Both the position numbers and the translations under genes were made by a program. Source: Coix lacryma-jobi var. lacryma-jobi (Eukaryota > Streptophyta > Magnoliopsida > Poales > Poaceae). From it: 64,000 bases of DNA. Below the pieces are notes generated by a model, which had not been told where the DNA came from, did no database searches, and saw nothing but the letters and a program-made list of their open reading frames with translations. Positions 34,101 to 43,757 of this stretch are shown one piece after another. Numbering within the stretch: position 1 is the stretch's first letter; each line of letters begins with the position of its first letter. The stretch lies in NCBI GenBank assembly GCA_009763385.1, contig CM019825.1:23142278-23206277 (forward strand), read 5' to 3'.

Positions 34101-36139
34101 CTCCCCTGGTTTTGATATTGCACAATTGTGGGCGAAACAGCGTGCGATGGCAAGTGGAAGCAGTAAAAATGATGAGCTTGATATTGTCGCTCTTCCTGTT
34201 GGTGTAAAACTTAGCAAAGTTCAGTCTGGTCATTCTCCAAATACGCAGCCTGAAACTCTTGGTGCTGACACAACTGTTGCTAATGGACATGCTGCTTTTG
34301 GAGTATCATTTTCTGATGTTCGTTTGGAGAAAGTAATGGACGTGTGTAGTTCTGCAGTCACATTTCTGAGGAATAGAATGGATAGGTCTCGAAAGCGTGG
34401 TCCAAACTCAATATCCAGCCGGGCTGCCCTGATGCTTGTTAGTTTCTCTCCCTCTCCTGCATAATATCTTGAATGTCATGCTGACACAGTTTGTTATAAG
34501 CTCCATTCCTTGTTTAGACAAAGGGGAAGTAGTTAGCTTGCCCAGATCAAATCAACTTAGAAAAGTGCAACATATTGGGGTTTTTTCCCTTGAATGCGTG
34601 CATAATGATTTTTTTTATTACATTCAAAGATAATGAGTCTTTTTTGTTGTTTATTTCGATTTCAGATTCCATATAGGCTGACGAAGCAGGCACATTTTAT
34701 TAATCCAAAAATGGATAACTGTGCACCAAAATCATCCTCGTAGTTTCCTCTGGAGCTACTCATAATGTTTTGCAGCCTCCCTCATCCGTTGCATGTGCAT
34801 AGCTAGCTCAATAGCTCCGTTTTCTTGTGGTATTAATTAAGATGGGCTTTGCATTCAGTTATATTTGTGCATCTAGGGCGTTTATGTACTACTTAGATGT
34901 TTTATCAAGGTGTCTTATATTAACTCCTTTTTTCTGGTGTGATAAAAAATCCTCACAGCAAACACAATTAACTCAAAATTTATCTTTCTCGTTAGTGCTG
35001 TTTTTCTGTTTCTACTTTTCTGGAGGAAAGGACGTTTCATTTCATCCAGAATTTGGAAAGCACTTGTCTCTTTGTTATGAAGCTCCATGTTCTATGGGCC
35101 TTAGCATCTGTAATCCATCATTTTCCTTGTAGGATGCAGAAAGAGAACCAGAGAAGACATGGAGCCCCATAGTTGAAATACGTTATGGAGGGGGGACTTA
35201 TAGAGGTAGATGCCAAGAAGGTGTCCCTGAAGGAAAGGTGAAATCGGATCACATGTTCTATCCAACTTATCTGACAAATCCAACAATCTTACCTTGTTAA
35301 ACATTACAGGGACGTCTAATCTTCAGTGACGGAAGCTTTTATGATGGACTCTGGAGGTATGGTAAGAGATCTGGTTTGGGGACTCTATTTCACAGTAACG
35401 GTGATGTATATCATGGGACATGGAGGGATGACCTTATCCATGGAAAGGTATTGCAGTATGTTACTTTCATCTTGCACATCGTTGCTGTGAAATGGAAACA
35501 CTAGCAGACTGCTTTTCTGATTCACAGTTAATTATATACCTATTAAGCATGATTGCCATGTGCTTAGAGCTATTTCTTCAGGATTTTTTTTTTTTAAAAA
35601 ATGGCATCTTTTATATAAAGGTCGTTTGTCTTGAATTCTTGATTATAACCTATCCAGCCATGGAATATCCAAGCACCACCTTAACTTATTCAAGCTCAAG
35701 TTCAGAACATTTATTTTATATCAAGTTGGACAATGTAACACTCTTTACACTCCATGTGTCTTTCTGTTTGACGAGAAAAAGTCCAATTTACTGACTCCCC
35801 CCCCCCCCCCCCCCCCCCCACCTCCAACCTAGGGCTGGTACTATTTTCACAGCGGCGACCGCTGGTTTGCAAATTTTTGGAAGGGGAAGGCTAATGGCGA
35901 GGGTAGATTTTATGCCAGTGATGGGAGTATCTTCTTTGGTCATTTCCAAAATGGATGGCGCCATGGGGAAAGCCTGTTGGTAGATGCAAACGGATCAAGG
36001 TTTCTCTCATCTATTTCATGTTCAATGTGTTCCTTTTGACCGAAAAGGAGGACTTGACTTCATCATTGATCATGATTACAGGTGGATTGAAGTTTGGGCT
36101 GATGATGTACTTATTGACAGAACTAAAATGGAGAAATAA
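28145..36139 (+). CDS. ARC3: chloroplast division protein ARC3 (FtsZ-like + MORN)
   Basis: Sixteen exons join without frame conflict to 744 aa: 28145-28392, 30340-30398, 30513-30577, 30775-30909, 31022-31070, 31631-31743, 31828-31899, 31986-32096, 32354-32535, 33508-33771, 33891-33982, 34061-34437, 35133-35237, 35310-35447, 35833-35999, 36082-36139. All junctions are GT-AG. Arabidopsis ARC3 is of nearly the same length. Residues 1-40 are Ala/Arg-rich, as in a chloroplast transit peptide. About 45-380 form the FtsZ-like domain (VEVVGVGSRKDAVIDFCL; GARVGFGAGYN-type core). About 430-585 is a variable linker. About 595-715 carry MORN motifs (YRGRCQEGVPEGKGRL, YDGLWRYGKRSGLGTL, YHGTWRDDLIHGKG, FFGHFQNGWRHGE). 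In the stroma ARC3 inhibits FtsZ assembly away from mid-plastid, working with MinD, MinE, MCD1 and PARC6. Intron 1 (1.9 kb) hosts a MITE and LINE remnants. Confidence 0.93.
28861..29018. mobile_element. MITE in ARC3 intron 1 (hAT-like)
   Basis: The ends TAGGGGTGGTAAATG and CCATTACCACCCCTA are close inverted repeats. The flanks CTTGCCAG and CTTGACCA are a possible degraded 8-bp duplication. This is a small non-autonomous element inside the first ARC3 intron. Confidence 0.6.
29041..29176 (+). mobile_element. LINE 3' end with poly-A tail
   Basis: The block ATGAAATGACACGCAGCCC, TCCTGCGTAGTTCGAG and an A run at 29165-29174 is the 3'-terminal arrangement of grass L1-type elements. Only the 3' end is present, which is typical of 5'-truncated LINE copies. 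It lies in ARC3 intron 1. Confidence 0.5.
29190..29610 (-). mobile_element. LINE ORF2 C-terminal remnant
   Basis: The minus strand encodes a broken segment with SASVWCLWKLRNDLCFQ and a spaced Trp pattern, which is characteristic of the region downstream of plant LINE reverse transcriptases (zf-RVT). It is interrupted and lies in opposite orientation to the adjacent LINE tail, so at least two insertions or an inversion are implied. No function remains. Confidence 0.5.
35797..35819 (+). repeat. 23-base poly-C tract before an ARC3 acceptor
   Basis: An uninterrupted run of 23 C lies 13 bp upstream of the acceptor of exon 15 (CCAACCTAG|GGC), so it forms most of that intron's polypyrimidine tract. 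Long C runs mutate by slippage, and the length in any assembly is uncertain. Confidence 0.9.
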
Positions 36140-38094
36140 GGTTCAGATCTAAATATATTTTCCAGATATTTCTAAAACTTTACTTCCAGATGGTAGAGTG
36201 AAAGTCATAAATAGGTGCCTGTTGGAAGCACTGTTGAAGTTTTGATGCCTAACTTCAAAGGGGTAGACTGTAGCCATTTCTGTATATACTACTAGAAGAG
36301 GCTTTTGTTCATACGGCTGATGTACCAAGCTGGGAACAGCTACCTAACTGTACCTGAACGTGAAGTGTGTTTGATTAATTCCATTGGTAACCCCTAGATA
36401 TTTTCTTCTGAGATTAGGGTGGTCTTTACATGGATGAACAAGCTCTCGTGGTCGTGCTCCTTATTTCCAATTGAGGCTCTGTTTGGAACGCTGGAAAATT
36501 TTCCTGTTCCTGCGTTTTTCCTGTGAAATTGAACTAATTCATGTGGAATTCCTGCGTAATTCCTGTGAAATTCCTGCGTTCCAAACAGGCCCTGAGTGCT
36601 TTAGTTTGCACAAATGTGGGCCCAAATTGTATCCTTCCCCCCATTTTTAATGTTTCCATCGATAATATCATCTATCCGTTATATTTCAATAATATCTTGG
36701 TCCACTCGTTCGTGTTGTTCAATCAATGCCGGCATCCAATAATTTGCAGCTTCATGTGGGAATTATAATGAAAAAGGTGATGCAACAGAAGGTCAAAGAG
36801 ATGCTATCCATTGCTTAGACTTATCTCTGCTGTTGTTTCTCTTTCAGTTCGGCATGCAGTTGGTTCACGGCTTGGATGACCGGAATCAGATGAATGCTAA
36901 TGGAATGGAATTCTGAAGGCATGTTATTCTGTTTAGTTCGAGAGAAGTTTGGGTGTTTCAGTGAGTGAGGCAAATCGTCTGTGCAGCTAGCGACACCCCT
37001 TCTTTACGGTACGAGCGAAAGGAACTCTTGGATTATACAACTAGAGTTTATTCAACTGTTCTGGGTGGACAGCTTAGGAGCTCAAGTGCTACTCGCCTTC
37101 TTGATCTGGACGGTATGAGCATCTACCAACTACCATCATACTCATTCCATTCATTGCCTTGCTGTTCCAAAATCTGAGTAAGCAACGGAGGGCCGGGGAT
37201 CTTGCCGAGTATAGCCGAGATACGCCTGCATGGGAAAAGAAAAATTTATCTCTATACTAGTCCACGTCTCGAGTGGTTCCCAGGAGGTGCTAGCTGATTG
37301 CTATACTAGTATATTGCGACTTTGATATTCCATATCGCGGGTGCACAAGCCACAAGAGGAAGGGGGGGCTGCGGATTGAACTTGCCCACGCCGCAACTTG
37401 GCACTTGGCCAGCCGCGCGCGGCTCTATGAGCAAGCATTGCGGTTTGTTTTCATCTCCCCTGACAATCCGGTCATGTGTCTCGATCCTGCGCCAACCTTC
37501 GTGTGTGTGTGCCGTGGCCCCAAAAGAAAATTGAATTTACGTACTATCCGGCAGTGCCACGCTGCTCTGTCGCTCTCGCTGCTCACCCGGACTGCGCGAT
37601 TGCAGCAGGTACACTGCCGGCGGTTTGCTTAGAATGTTCTTCTCTCCTGTAAAATGAAGCTCGTGAGCCTCTTGTGCAATTAGTTGTGCGCCTCGTCTTC
37701 ACAGCGGATTTCCAGATTCAGCAGTCGTTGTCTAGTCGTTAGAAAGCAATCCTCTTTGTTGTTCCTTGGAGGCCCGCATAGCAATCTACAGTATGGTCTC
37801 ACTTGCTAGTAAAAGACATAAACAAATGTCAAGTGAGTGAATTGCCCGACTGGCGCACTACGACGTCCTTCACCTGTATCACCTCGACGCGTGCACCTCT
37901 CCCGTACGGACAGATGGATAGAAAGCTACTCCTACGTAGCACCGGTTGCGCAAAAAAAAAAAAAAAAAAAGATAAACAAAGAAAGCTAGCTCCGGCAAAT
38001 GTCAGCTCGCCACTGGAGTGGCGCCTTAAAAAATATAAATATAAAAAAGAAATCGGTGCTCCAATTATTTGAAAATTGAAATGCCCTTTTTTGC
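36140..38094. other. ARC3 3' flank and spacer
   Basis: 3' UTR sequence runs on from 36140. Apart from a MITE at 36475-36592 and a 19-base A run at 37951-37969, no gene or RNA is recognised. The short open frames at 36965-37632 have no family resemblance. Confidence 0.4.
36475..36592. mobile_element. 118-bp MITE
   Basis: Inverted ends GGCTCTGTTTGGAACGC and GCGTTCCAAACAGGCC flank a body with repeated AATTCCTGCG / CCTGTGAAATT units. The flanking TGA on both sides (36472-36474 and 36593-36595) would be a 3-bp duplication. Confidence 0.75.
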
Positions 38095-39120
38095 ATGGTC
38101 TTGTGGTCCATCGATGGACCGGTGACCGAACACCACCACTGCACAGCACCGCACGGCAAAGCCACGCCAGGCAGTGGTAGGCACGTATATATCCTGCCGG
38201 CCGTGCGAAAGTTGCGGTCGCACTCGCGTTATCCTGCCTGTGATCCTGTCGCTTGCATTGCACCGCCGAGCGAGCCGGGGCGCTGACCGAGGCGCTAGGA
38301 CGTGCCGACGGCGACCACCGCCCGCCCCGACCCGCCGGTCAGATCGCCGTCCTGTCCCGCCGTCCCGCCGTCCGTTACGTGGGCAAACGCGCGTCCTACC
38401 ACTACCACCAACTGGTTGCGCGGCGCGCCCCTCTCGCTCACGCACGCACGCACTGGCACAGCTTGCGCATTGGGCATCGGCATGCCGTGCGCGCGGTCGC
38501 GGTGCAAGGCAAGGCGCCAGCGCCACCGGCTGGGTGGGGGGGCGGTGGTGGGTTGGGTGTAGAGCTAGGCTAGTTGGGTGCCCCGACGCCAGCACGCACA
38601 CCAGCAGCAGCAACCGGAGACTGGAGAGTGGACTCTGGACTGGGCGGGGAGCTAGGGCCTGGCCGCGGACGGCGGAACGCAACAACGACGGCCACCTATC
38701 ACCAGGTGCAGGTGGGAAGAAAAAGGAAGGGCAGAATGGCTGAGCGACACGGAGCCTGCCACACCGGGCGCGGGCGGGGTGCAGCAGGCCCCACCGGGTG
38801 GCGCTCCTGTCGCTCGCGCCGTTCCCACGTGCCGACATGCCACTGCCACGAGCCCACGATCGCGCGGCCCACCACGTGTCCATTCCGGCGCGCTGCCTGC
38901 CTGTGGCTGGGTACCGGTACCGGTCTCGTCTCCTCCGTGATCTGATGGCCATGTGCGTGCGGCGGATGCGGACCGGCGGCCATGGCCCATGGGTGGGCCG
39001 TGGGCGGGTGGGCGGCGCTCCGCGTACGGGCGTGGTTCGCGACAGGCGGGCACCGGAGATCCTCGTGGTCGGCGGGATACTCTCAGCTCTTGTTCGGTTA
39101 CGTCGAACGAAGTTATTCTG
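38095..39120. other. GC-rich island, no supported gene
   Basis: About 1 kb is strongly GC-rich with long overlapping open frames on both strands (up to 295 codons on minus). They are rich in Arg, Ala, Gly and Pro, show no domain, have no matching splice structure, and conflict with one another. It may be a promoter-type island, the first exon of an unrecognised gene, or a repeat. The transition to AT-rich DNA at 39117 is abrupt. Confidence 0.4.
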
Positions 39121-39153
39121 ACCGGACTGATCCCATTCGATTTTGAATACTTA

Positions 39154-39389
39154 CTCCATATCGCAAATAGAAAACGTTTTGGAAAAAGTTTCGATCATTA
39201 AGAATATAAATTATAAATAATTTTTAAATTATTGAGTTTAAAAATATAAAAATCATATAAATAAATTTATCTTGAAAAGTATATATATATACTTTACAAC
39301 AAATATTTTTAAAGAAATAAATGGTTAAAGTTATGTTTTGGACACCGTGTCACTGTCCTAAACGTCTTCTATTTGTGATACGGAGGGAG
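39154..39389. mobile_element. Stowaway-like MITE
   Basis: Inverted ends CTCCATATCGCAAATAGAAAACG and its partner CGTCTTCTATTTGTGATACG / GAGGGAG lie between TA dinucleotides (39152-39153 and 39390-39391). Length 236 bp. The left end has lost part of the CTCCCTCCGT consensus. Confidence 0.75.
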
Positions 39390-41258
39390 TATAGTCCACA
39401 GTAAAATAGTCGTTTGATTAATGTTTAGTTAAGAACGGATTGATGTGATCCAATTTAAATTTAGCTTATTTTTTATGCTGTCACCTGGATTTATTTCTTA
39501 CCTCTTGAGATTAGGAACAAAAACAACCGGATGCATTCCTTTGGTTCACTCCTTCCCGCTCTAAAATGGTTCCGGACTCTATTTTAATTCGAATAAAACA
39601 AACGAGCCCTTAGAGAGATTACACGCATGAATGCATGATGAATATTTCCTTCATCCCTAAATAACTTTCGTTGTTGGTGTGCGTATACAAGTTTAATTTG
39701 ATTTGTACAAAATATGCACAACATTTATATCTCTAAATAAATTTGATAAAAAAACTAAATTGAAGGATCTTTCCAACAATATTATATATATATATATATA
39801 TAGTTTCTCGGGAAACAAAAATGACAGATATTTATAGACGGAGAGAGCATTTTACTAGGAAGCTATTGTAACCATAAGTAGTAGAACAATGATTCTATCC
39901 CTCACTTGAGTGAACCCCACTCGAGTCTTTCCCGACGCGCTCTCCTTCCGACGGCTTTGGTGGATCTGGCCCCGATCACGCTGGATTCTGCGGATCCAGC
40001 CTTGACCATGGTGGATCCATCGATGTAGGCCTCCTCTTTCCCTTCTTTCTCCTCCTTCTCCTCTTTTGGATTTGCTAGCTAGGATTCTGGCGAGTTTCTC
40101 TTCCTTTTTTGTCCAACTCCGGCGGATATAGAAGGAACTGGTTGGGGGGAGGCAGGCAGACCAGAAGGTAGGGATGGGGCCGAGCGGTTAAGGGAGCAGC
40201 GGCTGGACCAAAGTGGAGCAGGGTAGGCTCGCTGGAGATGAAGAAGATAGCGACGGTGAGGGGAGGGGAAGAGGACAACCGTCGTGAGTGTTAAGGTTCG
40301 CCGGAGCTCAGGCAAAGTAGAGCAGCGATCCTAATTTATCGGAGCTTCGACGAACCCTAGCGTTCATGGTGAGATGGTGGTCGGTGACGAGAGCGAGATG
40401 TCAGGAGGTAAAAGTTAAATAGTGAAAAAAAAAATCAAGTGACGGGACAGAGGCAAATCACTCGAGCGTGAGTTACGGTCTTGTTTAGTTCCCCAAAAGA
40501 CCTAAAATTTTTCTAGATTCTCCGTCACATCGAATCTTTAGACGCGTGCATGAAGCATTAAAAGTAGGTAAAAAAATAATTAATTGTACTTTTAGTATGC
40601 ACATGTCGAGACGAATCTTTTGAACCTAGTTAGTCCATATTTGGATAAAGTTTACCAAATAATAATAAAAATGCTACATGAACCTTTCTCAAAAAAATTG
40701 GGAAACTAAACAAGGCCTAGACAGACCATAGTAGAATGGTTTTGTGATGCTTGCTCTCTAGTGCTGGAGACTGGAGTAGCATGGTTTCGCCAGATGAGTC
40801 ACCACAGCACAACGCATCACACCAAACCAGTCATCAGCCAACATACGAAAACGGAGTTGCCATCTCCACCAGTACCACATCACACGCGCGGCGTTTTGTC
40901 TTGTTGCGAACCCAGTGCCTGGTAGCAGCGCCGGCCGAAATGCCTCATGCCCTCAGCTGCCCCTTTCGCGAACCACGGACACGGAGGGGGAGGCGTAGGC
41001 GTCCTCCTCCTACTCCCTTCCTCCCTAAATATCTATCGTTTGCGTTTTCCAAGAAACAACTTTGACTAAATATATATTAAAAAATATTAATATGTATGAT
41101 ACATAATTAGTATCGTTGGATAGATATTTGAATCTAGTTTTTTAACAAAATTATTTGGAGATACAAATGTTGCACACATTTGCTACAAATTGAATCAAAC
41201 TTGTGGCACGCACACCCATGACAACGGTCAGTTAGGGACGGAGGGAGCAGACAAGAAC
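39390..41258. other. intergenic, MITE-rich
   Basis: No gene is supported. A degraded Stowaway-like pair (TTCCTTCATCCCTAAATAAC and TTTATAGACGGAGAGAG) lies at about 39644-39849, enclosing a (TA)n run. 39900-40400 has mixed composition with weak open frames on the minus strand. Another pair (CTCCCTTCCTCCCTAAATAT and GTTAGGGACGGAGGGAG) lies at 41013-41247. Confidence 0.45.
40478..40717. mobile_element. MITE of the CTTGTTTAGTT family, copy 1
   Basis: Ends GGTCTTGTTTAGTTCCCC and GGGAAACTAAACAAGGCC are inverted. The interior has TTCTAGATTCTCCGTCACAT and CATGTCGAGACGAATCTTTT. It is about 240 bp long, and a second copy with the same interior lies at 42000-42238. Confidence 0.75.
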
Positions 41259-41770
41259 CTCTGTTCGCCTAAACGGCCGTTTAATCCGTTTAAACACCGT
41301 TTAAACGGTAAACAGAGGTCATCTGTTTTGTTTAGGCCCTAAACGGTGAATTAAACGGTTGGACCGTTTAAACCCGTTTAAACCGTTTAAACCCGTCTAA
41401 ATGGTCTAAAGAAAATCAGGTTAGACATGATTAAATGATCTAAACAACCATTTAATCCATAATTTGGTTAATTAGAGGACTACGGCTACCATAATCAACA
41501 CAAAACTAATTAACATTGTGAGTATATGAAATGTTGTGGGATTTAGATTTGTTCCAAAAATATTATTTGGTATAATATTTATTTTTTACATGTGCAAATA
41601 TGTGCAGTTTCTATCAAATTTAATTTTTACATACATAAATATGTATATTTTAGTGTTACCATACAAAACCGTTTAGACCGTTTAACTCCGTTTAAACACC
41701 GTTTAAACGGCCTAAACGCTAAACAAAGAGTGACCGGACTGTTTACCGTTTACTGTTTAGGAAAACATTG
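41259..41770. mobile_element. 512-bp hAT-like non-autonomous element
   Basis: A perfect 8-bp duplication ACAAGAAC (41251-41258 and 41771-41778) flanks ends CTCTGTTCGCCTAAAC and, inverted, CAATGTTTTCCTAAAC. Both subterminal regions are packed with variants of CCGTTTAAAC and its complement (at least ten on the left, several on the right), while the centre is AT-rich. No coding frame is present. The 8-bp duplication and motif-rich subterminal zones fit the hAT superfamily, in which such motifs are transposase binding sites. Confidence 0.75.
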
Positions 41771-41999
41771 ACAAGAACACGAACACCCCTTGCCAACGCC
41801 CGCCACCTGGCCTCGCGGCTCCGTAATTCCGCATTGCCAAAGGCCCGCCATGCCGTGAGCGCGGGGGGTGGGGTAGCGCATGCAGCTGTGGCCGGCCCGT
41901 CGCGGCTTCAGAGTTCAGAGGCTCGTGGGTTGGGGGTGTCCTCCACTCCGTCCTCCCGCGCGCGTCAAGTCCAACGCAGGAGCCGCCCGCCACGAGCAA

Positions 42000-42238
42000 G
42001 GCCGTGTTTAGTTTCCCAACTTCCTCCAAATATATTTCTAGATTCTCCGTCACATTAATCTTTAGTTACATGTATGGAACATTAAATGTAGGTAAAAAAA
42101 ATTGATTGTACTTTTAGTATCTATATGTCGAGACGAATCTTTTAAGTTTAGTTGGTCCATGTTTGGACAAAGTTTGCTAAATAACAACGAAAATACTACA
42201 GTGCAGATTCCAAATATTTGTCGGAACTAAACAAGCCC
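42000..42238. mobile_element. MITE of the CTTGTTTAGTT family, copy 2
   Basis: Ends GGCCGTGTTTAGTTTCCC and GGAACTAAACAAGCCC are inverted and bounded by CAA on both sides (41997-41999 and 42239-42241). The interior matches copy 1 (ATTCTCCGTCACATTAATC, ATGTCGAGACGAATC). Confidence 0.75.
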
Positions 42239-42440
42239 CAAGTATCGCCGCCCGCGTTGGAACTCGCGGTTTGGATATCCAGTGGCCGGTCACCTGCCAC
42301 AGCCTACAGGGGAGAGGGCTAGCTTTGTGTTTTTCTAGTAGTATATAGCGCTCGTCCTGCAGGCAACCGACAAAACTAACGCGAGCCCGTCGTGGCGTCG
42401 TCTGCTGGCCTCACTCTGTCACCCCTCAACTCCACAGTTA

Positions 42441-42671
42441 GGGCAGCTCCAATAATTGACTTTTAAGTCACCTCTAAGTATTTTTCTTATATTTTAATAG
42501 AGGAGAGAGAAAAGCTAGCTCTTAGTTAAGAGCTAAGCTCTTACACGTATCTCAAGGTCACGTGAGATTGTTATGTGAGATCATCCATGTTAAAAGTTAT
42601 GTACTAAGAGCTAGTACTGTTGGAGAAGTTAGCTTAGAGCTAGCAGCTGGCTCTAACTATTGCGGATGCCC
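42441..42671. mobile_element. Tourist-like MITE
   Basis: Ends GGGCAGCTCCAATAATTG and CTATTGCGGATGCCC are imperfect inverted repeats, with TTA on both sides (42438-42440 and 42672-42674). Length 231 bp. Confidence 0.75.
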
Positions 42672-42682
42672 TTATCCTGCTA

Positions 42683-42953
42683 GAATATCTCCAACGAACA
42701 ACAACCATAAGATCTATTTAAAATTTAGATAGTGCTACAGTCAAAAGATTCACGTCTTGTCCAACAACAGACCTAAAAGTGAATTTTTTTTACAAATGGG
42801 TTTCCAGGAGAGAAAAAACTCATATCTGGGTTGTGCTTCTCAGGCAACCTAAAATGAATCTTTTGTATATATACTCTGTTGAAGACTGATTTTAGATCTT
42901 CTGCTACCTATTTTGCGTTTGGTATTCATATGCATCTCTTGTCGGAGATAGTC
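42683..42953. mobile_element. MITE, abutting the previous one
   Basis: Ends GAATATCTCCAACGA and TTGTCGGAGATAGTC are inverted. The interior alternates AT-rich and TCTA-rich blocks. The flanking duplication is not clear. Confidence 0.5.
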
Positions 42954-43058
42954 AACTGCGCTATATTCAGCTGCAGCCTTTCAAGGCATGGTGTCACTAT
43001 TTATATTCATGTATAATTTAGTTGTTATATGCCGCTATAGTTCAGTATAACTTTGTTA

Positions 43059-43528
43059 GACTATCCGCACTCACGTTCCTCTATTTTCATCCTCTATACT
43101 GCCTGGTCATCAAGATTCTCTCATTTATACTCATTTCTCCCGCATCCATCCATTCTCTATATCATCCTCTATCCATTGTAGGCCCACTTGTCACTTTATC
43201 TAAATATATTCATGAGAGATCTAGTTTTGAAGAATTAATTGCAACAAGTTCAGTAGTGCAATCGAAATTTAATTTGAGTTTTCGGTTTGTGAGATATATC
43301 ATTTTTTGAGTGTTAAAAACGTGGGACCGGTGCTTTATTCTCTCACCTCCCTCTCCTCTCTCCACGTGATTGGCCGGTGTAGTTTACCGTTTGTGCGGTA
43401 GCTCGCGCAGTTTAGCGAACGGAGCAGCGTGCCGGATCATTCCGCGTACTGCGCTGCGGACTAATTTACGGAAAATGACTCCGCTAAATTTTTTAGCGTA
43501 TGGAATAAAAGAGCCGCTGCAGACAGTC
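43059..43528. mobile_element. Tourist-like MITE directly upstream of PSY
   Basis: Ends GACTATCCGCACTC and GCTGCAGACAGTC are imperfect inverted repeats with TTA on both sides (43056-43058 and 43529-43531). The 470-bp element stops 44 bp upstream of the probable TATA box of the phytoene synthase gene. Confidence 0.65.
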
Positions 43529-43572
43529 TTATTAGCGGTTTTAGAGGCGTGCCGTTAAACGACTTAACCCAC

Positions 43573-43582
43573 TATTTAAATA
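43573..43582 (+). promoter_or_regulatory. probable TATA box of the phytoene synthase gene
   Basis: TATTTAAATA lies 176 bp upstream of the chosen ATG in otherwise mixed sequence. Transcription would start around 43605-43615. Confidence 0.5.
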
Positions 43583-43757
43583 CATTACTTAGCTCTCAGC
43601 TTCAGGCTCCAGCCTCCAGCTTCCTCCCTCTGCTCTTCCGATCCCTGTCTATATAGCTCGGCCTGGCCATTACCACCTCCCGCTGGACCCGCTCCATATA
43701 CCCACCTCCGTCTCTCCATTGCGACCGAGCACGTACGCCATCTATCGCCAGCCAGCC

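Noticed and set aside
38065..38952. 295-codon minus-strand frame
   Set aside because: Composition-driven, crosses an abrupt change of base composition and competes with equally long plus-strand frames.
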